Assembly (NCBI RefSeq): GCF_002204185.1
Contig: NZ_MXPU01000004.1
Span: 248,001 to 312,000, forward strand
Direction of reading: 5' to 3'
Source: Rhizobium esperanzae
Lineage (GTDB): Bacteria > Pseudomonadota > Alphaproteobacteria > Rhizobiales > Rhizobiaceae
Length of the DNA stretch: 64,000 bases
Below the pieces are notes generated by a model, which was given only the letters and a program-made list of their open reading frames with translations, searched no databases and was not told the DNA's origin. A program made the position numbers and the translations under genes. Within the stretch, counting starts at the first letter, position 1, and each line of letters begins with the position of its first letter. Below, one piece after another: positions 33,959 to 42,678 of the stretch.

Positions 33959-36900
33959 ATGAGCGGGCAGTGGGATTTCTGGATCGATCGCGGCGGCACT
34001 TTCACCGATATCGTCGCCCGACGCCCCGACGGTTCACTCGTCGCCCACAAGCTGCTTTCGGAAAATCCGGAAGCCTATCGTGACCCGGCGGTGCATGGCA
34101 TCCGCGAATTGCTCGGCCTCAAGCCCGGCCAGCCCATCCCTTCCGAGCTCATCGGCGCCGTAAAGATGGGAACGACGGTCGCCACCAACGCGCTTCTGGA
34201 ACGCAAGGGCGACCCGACCCTGCTGGTGACGACAAAAGGCTTCCGCGATGCACTGGAGATCGGCTACCAGGCGCGCGCCGATATCTTCGCCAAGAAAATT
34301 ATCAAACCGGAACTGCTCTACGCCGATGTGATCGAAGCCGACGAGCGCGTACTGGCGGACGGCACGGTGGAACGCCCCCTCGGCGAAAATGATCTGCGGC
34401 ACGCGCTGCAAGCCGCCTATGCGCAGGGACTGCGCGCCGTCGCCATCGTTTTCATGCATGCCTACCGCTATCCCGAGCACGAACAGCAGGCCGCCGCCAT
34501 CGCGCGCGCCATCGGCTTCACGCAGATCTCGCCTTCGCACGTCGTCTCACCGCTGATCAAGCTCGTCGGCCGCGGCGACACCGCTGTCGTCGACGCCTAT
34601 CTGTCTCCGGTTCTCCGGCGCTATGTCGATCAGGTCGCCGTCGAGCTCGGCGCCGTCGAAGGAAAGGGCCCGAAGCTGATGTTCATGCAGTCCTCGGGCG
34701 GACTGACCGACGCGCATCTCTTCCAGGGAAAGGATGCGATCCTCTCCGGCCCCGCAGGCGGGGTGGTCGGCGCGGTCGAGGTCTCGCGCATCGCCGGTTT
34801 CGACAGGATGATCGGCTTCGACATGGGCGGCACCTCGACGGACGTTTCGCATTATGACGGAGAACTGGAACGCGCTTTCGAGACCGAGGTCGCCGGTGTG
34901 CGCATGCGCGCGCCGATGATGAAGATCCACACCGTCGCCGCCGGCGGCGGCTCCATCCTGAGCTATGACGGCTCACGCTTCCGCGTCGGGCCGGAATCGG
35001 CGGGTGCCACGCCCGGCCCGAAATCCTATCGCCGCGGCGGGCCGTTGGCCGTCACCGACGCCAACATCATGACCGGCAAACTGCTGCCGGAATTCTTCCC
35101 CACAATCTTCGGGCCGGAGCAGGACCAGCCGCTCGACGCCGAGGCGGTGCGCGCCGCCTTTGCCGAAATGGCGCAGGATATCGGCGGCGGCCGGACGGCG
35201 GAAGAGGTCGCCGACGGCTTCCTCGCCATCGCTGTCGAGAATATGGCCAATGCCATCAAGAAGATCTCTGTCCAGCGCGGTTATGACGTTTCGAATTACG
35301 CGCTAACCTGCTTCGGGGGCGCCGGCGGCCAGCATGCCTGCCTGGTCGCCGACAGCCTCGGCATGAAAACGGTGCTGATCCACCCCTTCTCCGGCATTCT
35401 TTCGGCCTATGGCATGGGGCTCGCCGATATCCGCGCCACACGCCAGCGCGCGGTGCTGACGGAACTCGGAGCCGCCCTGCCGACGATCGGCGGCATCCGG
35501 GCCGAGCTGGAGAAAGAGGTGCGCGGGGAACTGATGCTGCAGGGCGTCGAGGCCGGCGACATGGACGTCATCACCCGGCTGCATCTGCAATATAAGGGCA
35601 CCGACACGGCCCTGCCGGTCGCTTTCGGGCCACAGGAGGAGATGACGCAAGCCTTTGCCGCCGCCCACAAGAAGCAGTTCGGTTTCATCTTCGAAGACCG
35701 GCCTGTCGTTGTCGACTCCATCGAAGTCGAAGGCATCGGCGGCGGCGCCGATGTCGAGGAGATGGACGTGCAGGCGGGGAGCTTCGCACCGCAAGCGCTG
35801 CGCACGACCCGCTTCTATTCCGGCGGAATCTGGCACGAGGCCGGTATTTTCAGGCGTGATGCGTTGAAGCCTGGTGCAGTCGTCAAGGGGGCTGCCCTCA
35901 TCATCGAAGCGCATCAGACGATCGTCGTCGAGGCCGGCTGGCAGGCGCGCCTCACCGGTCACGACCATATCGTTCTCACCCGCGAGATCGCGCTTTCCCG
36001 CAATGCGGCGATCGGCACCAGCGCCGACCCTGTCATGCTCGAAGTCTTCAACAATCTGTTCATGGCGATCGCCGAGCAGATGGGCGTGACACTGCAGAAC
36101 ACTGCTCACTCGGTCAATATCAAGGAGCGGCTCGATTTCTCCTGCGCCGTTTTCGACCGCACCGGCGCACTCGTCGCCAATGCGCCGCATATGCCGGTGC
36201 ATCTGGGATCGATGGATCGCTCCGTTGAAACGATCATCCGCCTCAACAAAGGCCGCATCCGACCGGGCGACGTCTTCGCGCTCAATGCGCCTTATAACGG
36301 CGGCACGCATCTGCCCGACATCACCGTCGTCACGCCGGTGTTCGACGACGCCAGCGAGACCATCCTGTTTTACGTCGCCTCACGCGGCCATCATGCCGAT
36401 ATCGGTGGCAAGGCCCCCGGTTCGATGACGCCGCGGGCGACCAAGGTCGATGAAGAAGGCGTGCTGATCGACAATTTCCTGCTGGTCGACAAAGGCCGCT
36501 TCCGGGAAGCCGAATTTGCCGCAATGCTGCGGGACCATCGCTATCCCGCCCGCAACCCGGCCCAGAATCTCGCCGACGTGAAGGCGCAGATCGCCGCCAA
36601 CGAAAAGGGCGTGCAGGAGTTGCGCAAGATGGTCGCCCATTTCGGGCTCGACGTTGTCGAAGCCTATATGGGCCACGTCCAGGACAATGCCGAGGAGAGC
36701 GTTCGCCGGGTGATCGCCCGCCTCAGCGACAGCGAATTCACCTATCCCACCGATCAGGGCGCCGTCATCAAGGTGAAGATCACCGTCGATAGGAAGGCGC
36801 GCGAGGCGACGGTCGATTTCACCGGCACGAGCGCGCAACAGCCGACCAATTTCAATGCACCGGAACCGGTGACTCGGGCCGCCGTGCTCTATGTCTTCCG

Positions 36901-37567
36901 CGTCATGGTCGAGCAGCCGATCCCGATGAATGCCGGCTGCCTTCGGCCGATCCGGATCATCGTGCCCGATGGTTCGATGCTGCGTCCGGCCTATCCGGCC
37001 GCCGTCGTCGCCGGCAATGTCGAGACCAGCCAGCATGTGACGAATGCGCTATTCGGGGCGCTCGGGACGCTCGCGGCCGCCCAGGGCTCGATGAACAACC
37101 TGACCTTCGGCAACGCCACCTACCAATATTACGAGACGATCTGCTCCGGCGGCCCCGCCGGCCTGCTCAACGACGGCACCGGCTTCAGTGGCGCCGACGG
37201 CGTGCACACGCATATGACCAACTCACGGCTGACCGACCCCGAGGTGCTGGAATTCCGCTTTCCCGTCGTGCTCGAGGATTTCCACATCCGCCGCGGTTCC
37301 GGCGGCAAGGGACAATACAATTCCGGCGGCGGCACCGAGCGCACCATCCGCTTTCTGGAAACGATGGATTGCAGCATTCTCTCCTCGCACCGAACGATCC
37401 GGCCTTTCGGCCTGTTTGGCGGGGAAGACGGGCAATTGGGAAAAACCGAGATTCGTCGCGGCGACGGCAGGGTCGAAAGGCTGGAAGGCTGCGACCAGGC
37501 AATACTCGCCGCCGGCGACGCCGTGATCGTCACGACGCCGACCGGCGGCGGCTACGGCAAGCCGTGA
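33959..37567 (+). CDS. Hydantoinase/5-oxoprolinase fusion protein (HyuA + HyuB)
   Basis: ATP-dependent amide-ring hydrolase of 1202 residues, cytosolic. The N-terminal HyuA part (about 1-680) starts [19 protein letters not shown], an actin-fold phosphate loop, and contains [36 protein letters not shown] and [13 protein letters not shown]. The HyuB part begins near 687 ([29 protein letters not shown]) and continues with [20 protein letters not shown] and RGHHADIGG. Full length and order equal 5-oxoprolinase, which opens pyroglutamate to glutamate; hydantoin or N-methylhydantoin are alternative substrates. AGGAGG precedes the start. Confidence 0.9.
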   Translation: MSGQWDFWIDRGGTFTDIVARRPDGSLVAHKLLSENPEAYRDPAVHGIRELLGLKPGQPIPSELIGAVKMGTTVATNALLERKGDPTLLVTTKGFRDALEIGYQARADIFAKKIIKPELLYADVIEADERVLADGTVERPLGENDLRHALQAAYAQGLRAVAIVFMHAYRYPEHEQQAAAIARAIGFTQISPSHVVSPLIKLVGRGDTAVVDAYLSPVLRRYVDQVAVELGAVEGKGPKLMFMQSSGGLTDAHLFQGKDAILSGPAGGVVGAVEVSRIAGFDRMIGFDMGGTSTDVSHYDGELERAFETEVAGVRMRAPMMKIHTVAAGGGSILSYDGSRFRVGPESAGATPGPKSYRRGGPLAVTDANIMTGKLLPEFFPTIFGPEQDQPLDAEAVRAAFAEMAQDIGGGRTAEEVADGFLAIAVENMANAIKKISVQRGYDVSNYALTCFGGAGGQHACLVADSLGMKTVLIHPFSGILSAYGMGLADIRATRQRAVLTELGAALPTIGGIRAELEKEVRGELMLQGVEAGDMDVITRLHLQYKGTDTALPVAFGPQEEMTQAFAAAHKKQFGFIFEDRPVVVDSIEVEGIGGGADVEEMDVQAGSFAPQALRTTRFYSGGIWHEAGIFRRDALKPGAVVKGAALIIEAHQTIVVEAGWQARLTGHDHIVLTREIALSRNAAIGTSADPVMLEVFNNLFMAIAEQMGVTLQNTAHSVNIKERLDFSCAVFDRTGALVANAPHMPVHLGSMDRSVETIIRLNKGRIRPGDVFALNAPYNGGTHLPDITVVTPVFDDASETILFYVASRGHHADIGGKAPGSMTPRATKVDEEGVLIDNFLLVDKGRFREAEFAAMLRDHRYPARNPAQNLADVKAQIAANEKGVQELRKMVAHFGLDVVEAYMGHVQDNAEESVRRVIARLSDSEFTYPTDQGAVIKVKITVDRKAREATVDFTGTSAQQPTNFNAPEPVTRAAVLYVFRVMVEQPIPMNAGCLRPIRIIVPDGSMLRPAYPAAVVAGNVETSQHVTNALFGALGTLAAAQGSMNNLTFGNATYQYYETICSGGPAGLLNDGTGFSGADGVHTHMTNSRLTDPEVLEFRFPVVLEDFHIRRGSGGKGQYNSGGGTERTIRFLETMDCSILSSHRTIRPFGLFGGEDGQLGKTEIRRGDGRVERLEGCDQAILAAGDAVIVTTPTGGGYGKP

Positions 37568-37663
37568 CTGAAGCGCGCATCCTACCAGATCGTGATTAGG
37601 CGCTTCAGCTCCGTGTTTTCATGCATGCCTTGATCCGAAACCGCCAATTCCGGGCAACATGCG

Positions 37664-38521
37664 TCAAAGGATCGGTTTGCCGCCTGTAACCGCGATTGTC
37701 GTGCCGGAGACATAGCTCGACAAGGGATCGGCCAGCATGACATAGGCGGTGGCCAGTTCGGCCGGCTGGCCCGGCCGTTTCATCGGCACCTGCTTGCCGA
37801 AATTGCTGACGCTGTCTTCGGGCAGCGTCGAGGGAATGAGCGGCGTCCAGATCGGTCCCGGTGCCACGGCATTGGCGCGAATGCCCTTCTCGGCCAGAAG
37901 CTGGGCCAAGCCGGCGGTGAAATTCTGGATTGCGCCCTTGGTCGTGGCATAGGCCAGCAGCGTCGGGTTCGGACTGTCGGAATTGATCGAGGCCGTATTG
38001 ATGATGGAACTGCCGGGCTTCATGTGGGCGACGGCAGCCTTGGTCAGGTAGAACATCGCATGGATATTGACCTTGAAGGTCAGTTCCCACTCCTCATCGC
38101 TGATCTCGTCAATGCTCTTGAAGCTTGCCTGGTGCGCGGCATTGTTGACGAGAATGTCGATACCGCCAAGCTCCTTAACCGCCGTCTCGACGATCTGCCG
38201 GCAATGGGCCGGGTCCTGAATATCGCCGCTGACGAGCACGGCATTGCGCCCGGCCTGTTCGACGAGCCGCTTCGTCTCGTCGGCATCCTCATCCTCGTCA
38301 AGATATGAAATCAAAATATCAGCGCCCTCCCGGGCATAGGCGATCGCCACAGCCCGGCCGATGCCGCTATCGCCGCCGGTAATGATCGCCCGCTTGCCTT
38401 TGAGCCGCTCGGATCCGCGATAGGTTTTTTCGCCATGGTCGGGAACCGGGTCCATCTGGGCCGTGAAACCCGGCATAGGTTGCTTCTGGGATGGAAAGGG
38501 GGGTGTCGGAAAATTCGCCAT
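37664..38521 (-). CDS. Short-chain dehydrogenase, general-stress type (YdaD/YhdF-like)
   Basis: NAD(P)-dependent oxidoreductase of 285 residues. It has the long N-terminal extension of the stress-induced SDR group (PFPSQKQPMPGFTAQMDPVPDHGEKTYRGSERLKGK), the cofactor loop TGGDSGIG (48-55), NNAA (126-129), and the catalytic Ser178, Tyr191 and Lys195. The C-terminus keeps AVTGGKPIL. CAGGAGG precedes the ATG. An EcfG-like promoter and a hairpin lie upstream. Confidence 0.9.
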   Translation of the reverse strand: MANFPTPPFPSQKQPMPGFTAQMDPVPDHGEKTYRGSERLKGKRAIITGGDSGIGRAVAIAYAREGADILISYLDEDEDADETKRLVEQAGRNAVLVSGDIQDPAHCRQIVETAVKELGGIDILVNNAAHQASFKSIDEISDEEWELTFKVNIHAMFYLTKAAVAHMKPGSSIINTASINSDSPNPTLLAYATTKGAIQNFTAGLAQLLAEKGIRANAVAPGPIWTPLIPSTLPEDSVSNFGKQVPMKRPGQPAELATAYVMLADPLSSYVSGTTIAVTGGKPIL

Positions 38522-38529
38522 TATAGCCT

Positions 38530-38553
38530 CCTGAGTTGAGGGACAAACTCAGG
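38530..38553 (-). repeat. Inverted repeat next to the SDR Shine-Dalgarno
   Basis: CCTGAGTT and AACTCAGG form perfect 8-bp arms with an 8-base loop. On the coding strand of the SDR the second arm runs into the CAGGAGG ribosome site. If transcription starts inside, as the EcfG-like promoter suggests, the full hairpin would not form in RNA and the repeat would be a DNA site. Confidence 0.55.
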
Positions 38554-38571
38554 CTGCGGCTGGTTTGTTCC
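38546..38571 (-). promoter_or_regulatory. EcfG (general stress sigma) type promoter candidate
   Basis: On the minus strand GGAAC (38571-38567) is followed after 17 bases by AGTT (38549-38546), close to the GGAAC-N16/17-CGTT consensus of the alphaproteobacterial general stress sigma factor. The downstream gene is a stress-type SDR, which fits. Confidence 0.45.
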
Positions 38572-38633
38572 CACGAGATTCGTCTCCCGTGATCACCTGT
38601 AAGATCTTGCGATTTGCCACAGCGACCGCTGTA

Positions 38634-38652
38634 CCATAGTAATGTAATATGG
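38634..38652. promoter_or_regulatory. 19-bp candidate IclR operator, site 1
   Basis: CCATAGTAATGTAATATGG is itself nearly palindromic (CCATA/TATGG). The closest other sequence I found in the window is at 41547, upstream of the amidohydrolase gene (16 of 19 identical). It overlaps an ATG at 38649, which argues against that codon as the start of the iclR-type gene. Confidence 0.65.
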
Positions 38653-38672
38653 TTGCAGTGTTCACGAGGTGC

Positions 38673-39512
38673 ATGGAATTGGACGGAAAGACATCACCCG
38701 CAGTTTACTCCGAAGATGAGAGCCTGGCCGCCGAAGCCGGCGGCAAGGGCGCGCGCCGCGCCCGCGTCAGTGGCATCGACCGCGCTCTTCAGGTGATTGA
38801 TCATCTCTATGAGACAGGATCGCCGGCCGGCGTCTATGCCATCGCCAAGGCGGTGAAGGCGCCGCTATCGACCGTCTACGTCATCGTCGACGACCTCGTC
38901 GAAAAGAATATGCTGACGCGCCAGGCGGACGGCTCGATCTGGCTCGGTGCGCGGCTTTATCATTATGGTCTCGCCTATGCGCGATCACTGGATTTCATGA
39001 GCATCGCCACCCATGAAATGCACGATCTCTGTCGCCAGGCCGGCGAAACCGTGCAGGTCTGCGGCCGTGACGGCGATTACATGCTGGTGCTTGCCATGGC
39101 CGACGGCCCGAGCCACTTCCAGGTGGCGTCTCGCGTCGGCACCCGGGTGCCGCTCAACTGGACGGCGTCGGGCCGCCTGCTCGTCGGCCATCTGCCCGAA
39201 GAGGAACGCATCGAGCTTTTCAAGCGCTGCGCCCGCTCGTCACCGACCGGCCGCGCCGAGATCGATCCGCGCACGCTATCGGAAGCGGCCGGCAAAGCCT
39301 TCGAGTCGCGCCTGTCGATCCAGGCCGGTGAATCCGATTATGCGGTCGCCTGCATCGCCTCGCCAATCTGCGATCGCGATGGCCAGTGCGTCGCCACCAT
39401 TTCGATCGTGCTGCCGGAGCAGAAGGCCTTTTCCGACGAGAACCATTATACGGCGCATGTGCGCAATTCGGCGGAGCGGATCGAAAAACTGATGGGTTGG
39501 CGCAACCGCTGA
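38673..39512 (+). CDS. IclR-family transcriptional regulator
   Basis: A 279-residue regulator: N-terminal winged helix (GIDRALQVIDHLYETGSPAGVYAIAKAVKAPLSTVYVIVDDLVEKNMLTRQADGSIWLGARLYHYG, about 34-99) and a C-terminal effector domain (ETVQVCGRDGDYMLVLAMADG ... GTRVPLNWTASGRLLVGHLPEEE, CIASPICDRDGQCVATISIVLP). I place the start at ATG 38673, 5 bases after GAGG, because the earlier ATG 38649 lies within the 19-bp operator. The second copy of that operator points to the amidohydrolase gene as a target. Confidence 0.88.
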   Translation: MELDGKTSPAVYSEDESLAAEAGGKGARRARVSGIDRALQVIDHLYETGSPAGVYAIAKAVKAPLSTVYVIVDDLVEKNMLTRQADGSIWLGARLYHYGLAYARSLDFMSIATHEMHDLCRQAGETVQVCGRDGDYMLVLAMADGPSHFQVASRVGTRVPLNWTASGRLLVGHLPEEERIELFKRCARSSPTGRAEIDPRTLSEAAGKAFESRLSIQAGESDYAVACIASPICDRDGQCVATISIVLPEQKAFSDENHYTAHVRNSAERIEKLMGWRNR

Positions 39513-39560
39513 AGCGCGTCTCAACCATCCGAGCAGCTCGCGGCATGACTGCATGATGGC

Positions 39561-39582
39561 TATACTGCTGTCATTGACAGCA
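39561..39582 (+). promoter_or_regulatory. Promoter -10 and palindromic operator of the FitAB module
   Basis: TATACT (39561-39566) is a near-consensus -10. It abuts TGCTGTCA/TGACAGCA (39566-39582), perfect 8-bp arms with a single central base, 18 bases before the antitoxin ATG. This is the expected layout for autoregulation by a ribbon-helix-helix FitA-type antitoxin. Confidence 0.6.
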
Positions 39583-39599
39583 ACTGCGAGGGTTTGAAT

Positions 39600-39855
39600 A
39601 TGGCCGTTCTGACGGTTCGAAATGTGCCCGATGAAGTGCATCGGGCATTGCGCGTGCGGGCGGCCATTGCACGGCCGCAGCACCGAGGCGGAAGTTCGTG
39701 AAATCCTGGAAAGTGCGGTGAAGCCGGAGCAACGCATTCGCATGGGGGATGCCTTGGCGGCGCTCAGTCGGCAGCAGGGGCTGACCGATGATGATTTCGC
39801 AGTGTTCGATCGGGTACGCGACAGCGCGCCGGCGGAGCCGTTGAAGTTTGAATGA
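39600..39855 (+). pseudogene. fitA: FitA/VapB-type antitoxin gene with a frameshift
   Basis: From ATG 39600 the protein begins MAVLTVRNVPDEVHRALRVRAA, the ribbon-helix-helix start of FitA antitoxins, but the frame then runs out of homology and stops at 39699. The continuation LHGRSTEAEVREILESAV is found one frame on, reaching 39855 (ending PAEPLKFE). Removing one base near A39666 restores a normal ~84-residue antitoxin. Either a sequencing error, a real mutation, or frameshifting is possible. The stop overlaps the toxin start by ATGA, and promoter and operator look intact. Confidence 0.8.
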
Positions 39856-40298
39856 TCGTCCTGGATACGAATGTCCTTTCCGAGGCGATGAAACCGGCTC
39901 CCAATCCGGCGGTGCGTTCGTGGCTGAACGAGCAGGTCGCTGAAACCTTGTATCTATCGAGTGTGACCTTGGCGGAACTGCTGTTTGGCATCGGTACGTT
40001 GCCGGACGGTCGGCGCAAAGCGGCTCTGAGCGAAACGCTCGGCGGCGCGCTCGACCTGTTTGGCGATCGGATATTGCCGTTTGACGTCGGAGCGGCCCGG
40101 CATTATGCCGACTTTGCCGTCAGAGCACGAGAGGACGGCAAAGGCTTCCCAACTCCCGATGGATATATCGCCGCCATTGCCGCTTCGAAGGGCTTTATGA
40201 TCGCAACGCGCGACGTGAGCCCGTTTGAAGCGGCAGGACTGATTGTCATAAATCCCTGGAACCATCGATCATCTGAGGCCTCTCAGGAGGATTCATGA
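39852..40298 (+). CDS. fitB: PIN-domain toxin, FitB/VapC type
   Basis: Predicted ribonuclease toxin of 148 residues. The acidic metal site of the PIN domain is complete: Asp5 (VLDTNVLSE), Glu42 (TLAELLFG), Asp103 (PTPDGYIAAIA) and Asp121 (ATRDVSPFE). The length and the NPWN end are usual for the family. It overlaps the antitoxin frame by 4 bases and converges with the amidohydrolase gene 23 bases on. Intact toxin next to a broken antitoxin is the odd point. Confidence 0.9.
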   Translation: MIVLDTNVLSEAMKPAPNPAVRSWLNEQVAETLYLSSVTLAELLFGIGTLPDGRRKAALSETLGGALDLFGDRILPFDVGAARHYADFAVRAREDGKGFPTPDGYIAAIAASKGFMIATRDVSPFEAAGLIVINPWNHRSSEASQEDS

Positions 40299-40321
40299 TC
40301 GAATCCCGCCTCGCAGCGGAT

Positions 40322-41536
40322 CTACCTGTAGGAATAACCGTGGCTGTGACGCACGAGCCTGCGCGCCCGCGGCACGTACCGGCTCGCGGTGACGGCCTCG
40401 GCGCCCATCACCGCGTAGCGCGGCTCGAACACTCTGTTCAGGACCGAGACATCGCCATTGGAATCTGTCGCTTCGAGCTCGGAATCGACCAGGTCGAAAA
40501 TGGTGAATTCGGCTGACGCGCCGACGGAAAGCCGGTCTTCCATCGGCAGTTTGATGACCGAGGCCGGTGCATGGGTGACGGCTTCCACGACCTTGTCGAA
40601 GGGCATGCCGACGCTCAGCAGCTTCGACATCGTCGTCGCCAGGTCCCAGACCGGAAAGTTCATCGAATGGCCGTGCAGGTCGGTCGAGATCGAGAACGGC
40701 AGAAGCCCGCGCGCGATCGCCGCTTCGGCAACCTTGAAGGAGAAGGAGGCGCCGCCATGGCCGATGTCGAGGCGGATGCCTTCGGAGGCGCAGCGCTCGG
40801 CGAGATTGAAGAGATCCTCGTCCTCCATGATGCTCGAACCGGCCTTGCCGTTGAAGCAATGGGTGACGACGTCGCCGGGGCCGAGGATTTCGAGCACTTC
40901 GTCGTAAAGCGCTGGCGGTTCGCCGACATGGACCATCATCGGCACTTTCAGGATCTTGGCGATCTTCTTGCCGAGCTTGACGGGAGTGACGCCCCAGGAG
41001 CCGGTGATGACATGGCTGGCGCGCACCTTGATGCCGACGATGTGCTCGCTGTTTGCGGCGTAGACTTCGAGAATGCGGTCGAGATCGATATCCCTGATAT
41101 CCCTGAGTTCGGCAACACGGTTGCAGGCGACGAGGCCGATCGAGCCGAGGTTCAGGAAGGCCTTGATGCGCTCACGTGAGGGCTCGATGATATACTCGCG
41201 GAAGCCATGGAAATTCGCCTCGCCGGCCGAACCGGCGTCGACTAGGGTGGTGACGCCGCGCTCGAGACCGCATTCGGAGGGGCGGATGGAGATGTCGGTG
41301 CCGCCATGCCAGATGTGTACATGCAGATCGATCCAGCCCGGCGAAACGAAGGCACCCTTGCCGTCGATGCGTGTCACATCCTCAGAGGCCGAAAGCGACG
41401 GACCGATCCCGGCGATGCGGCCATCGGCATTGACGAGAATGTCGGTCACCCCCTCGGATGCACCCGCACCGAAAGCCATCGGCCTGACATTGGTAAGGAG
41501 AAGCGGCTTCTTCGCCTGGTCGCCCGACATGGTCAT
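40322..41536 (-). CDS. Amidohydrolase-superfamily deacetylase/dihydroorotase-like enzyme
   Basis: Metal-dependent hydrolase of 404 residues. The subtype site is visible: DLHVH with His72 and His74, a lysine likely carboxylated (IVGIKVRAS, Lys170), His203 (MMVHVGE), His226 (VVTHCFNG) and Asp286 (ISTDLHGHS). The pattern GGASFSFKVAEAAIARGLLPFSISTDLHG is shared by the group annotated amidohydrolase/deacetylase metallohydrolase. Two ATGs at 41536 and 41530 compete as start. The promoter region is very AT-rich and carries the second IclR-type 19-bp site. Confidence 0.85.
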   Translation of the reverse strand: MTMSGDQAKKPLLLTNVRPMAFGAGASEGVTDILVNADGRIAGIGPSLSASEDVTRIDGKGAFVSPGWIDLHVHIWHGGTDISIRPSECGLERGVTTLVDAGSAGEANFHGFREYIIEPSRERIKAFLNLGSIGLVACNRVAELRDIRDIDLDRILEVYAANSEHIVGIKVRASHVITGSWGVTPVKLGKKIAKILKVPMMVHVGEPPALYDEVLEILGPGDVVTHCFNGKAGSSIMEDEDLFNLAERCASEGIRLDIGHGGASFSFKVAEAAIARGLLPFSISTDLHGHSMNFPVWDLATTMSKLLSVGMPFDKVVEAVTHAPASVIKLPMEDRLSVGASAEFTIFDLVDSELEATDSNGDVSVLNRVFEPRYAVMGAEAVTASRYVPRARRLVRHSHGYSYR

Positions 41537-41546
41537 ACTTCAAATT

Positions 41547-41565
41547 CCATAGTTATGTTATATAG
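41547..41565. promoter_or_regulatory. 19-bp candidate IclR operator, site 2
   Basis: CCATAGTTATGTTATATAG lies 11 bases upstream of the amidohydrolase start and matches 16 of 19 bases of the site at 38634, in the same orientation. It sits in an AT-rich promoter stretch (41541-41585). Confidence 0.6.
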
Positions 41566-41700
41566 ATCTTTATAATAGAATAAAGCCGAAGGGACTCCTG
41601 TCAAGAGAAATGAAGCGCAGCCGGCCGCACGGCAACGGCGGCAGCGCGCTCGTTCTCAACCGCGCTCGCTGCCAAGGAGCGGCAAATTTCTCCAGCGATT

Positions 41701-42570
41701 TCAGTCCCGCAGGATTGAGTAGTCAAGCCGTTCGAGATGGTCGGGATCGGCGATCGCGTCGATCGCCGCAATCCTGTCGTCGGCGATAGTAAACGCCACC
41801 ACGACCCGGATCCGATCCGCAATGCGCACGACGAAGCCAAGCTCGCCATCGACGATGGCGATTTCTGCCGCCTGCGCCCGGCCCTTGAACAATTCTGCCA
41901 CTTCGGATGCGCCGCGCCTTTCGCCGAAGGCGCCGAAACGCGCCGCCGTCGCATCCAGCCGAAACACGACATCGGGGGCGAGGACGGCAATCAGCGCCTG
42001 CAGATCGCCGTTGCGCGAAGCCGTCAGAAAGGCCTCCGCAATCGTTCGCTTGCGGCCGAGATCGACATCCGGCGTCTCGTCCACGCCCTGCACCCGGCGG
42101 CGGGCACGGCTCGCGAGCTGACGGGCGGCGGCGGACGACCGGCCGATAATCGGCGCAATTTCGTCGAAAGGAAGATCGAACATGTCGTGCAGCACGAAGG
42201 CAACCCGTTCGGCAGGCGCCAGCGTCTGCAACACGACGAGCAGCGCCACGTCCACCGAATCGGCGAAGGCGGCGTCGCGTTCCGGATCCTTGGCCGGATC
42301 GGCGATCGCTGCATGGACCGATGTCTCCAGCGGCTCCTCGCGCCGGGTCTTGCGGGCACGCAGCATATCGAGGCAGATGCGCGCCACCACCGTCGTCAGC
42401 CAGCCGCCGAGATTGCCGACGTCAGTCCTATCCGCGCGGGTGAGCCGCAGCCAGGCCTCTTGAACGGCGTCTTCGGCCTCGCTGCGCGAGCCGAGCATAC
42501 GATAGGCGGCCGCCTTCAGATGCGCCCGGTTCACCTCGAATTGATCGGCCAGCCACTTATTCTCGTTCAT
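41701..42570 (-). CDS. ECF sigma factor with SnoaL-like C-terminal domain (ECF41 / SigJ type)
   Basis: A 289-residue sigma factor: region 2 (about 12-75, AAAYRMLGSRSEAEDAVQEAWLRLTRAD), region 4 (about 112-163, LAPAERVAFVLHDMFDLPFDEIAPIIGRSSAAARQLASRARRRV), then a ~120-residue SnoaL-like extension (AEAFLTASRNGDLQALIAVLAPDVVF ... IADPDHLERL). The end resembles the NPDKL motif of ECF41. No anti-sigma gene is present; in this family the extension itself controls activity. The divergent AhpD-like gene is the classical ECF41 partner. Confidence 0.9.
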   Translation of the reverse strand: MNENKWLADQFEVNRAHLKAAAYRMLGSRSEAEDAVQEAWLRLTRADRTDVGNLGGWLTTVVARICLDMLRARKTRREEPLETSVHAAIADPAKDPERDAAFADSVDVALLVVLQTLAPAERVAFVLHDMFDLPFDEIAPIIGRSSAAARQLASRARRRVQGVDETPDVDLGRKRTIAEAFLTASRNGDLQALIAVLAPDVVFRLDATAARFGAFGERRGASEVAELFKGRAQAAEIAIVDGELGFVVRIADRIRVVVAFTIADDRIAAIDAIADPDHLERLDYSILRD

Positions 42571-42602
42571 CCGTCACATTCCTTCGCTGCGTTCCGTCAC
42601 AT
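42570..42602 (-). repeat. Direct repeat upstream of the ECF sigma gene
   Basis: TCCGTCACAT occurs at 42570-42579 and 42593-42602, 23 bases apart. Read on the minus strand each contains TGTGACG, related to the -35 element of ECF41 promoters. One copy touches the sigma start codon. Confidence 0.45.
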
Positions 42603-42626
42603 CAATGACGAATGAAACCGGGCCGG

Positions 42627-42649
42627 TGTGACAGCGCCGGCGGATCGTC
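42627..42649 (+). promoter_or_regulatory. Possible ECF41-type promoter of the AhpD-like gene
   Basis: TGTGACA at 42627-42633 resembles the TGTCACA -35 element of ECF41 promoters, and CGTC at 42646-42649 matches the -10. The spacer of 12 bases is shorter than I would expect, so this is tentative. Confidence 0.3.
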
Positions 42650-42678
42650 GCACCCTAAACGCATCAAGGAGACATATC

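Noticed and set aside
39600-39701. A separate small gene of 33 codons before the toxin
   Set aside because: Its sequence is the N-terminal head of a FitA antitoxin that continues one frame on, so it is part of a frameshifted gene.
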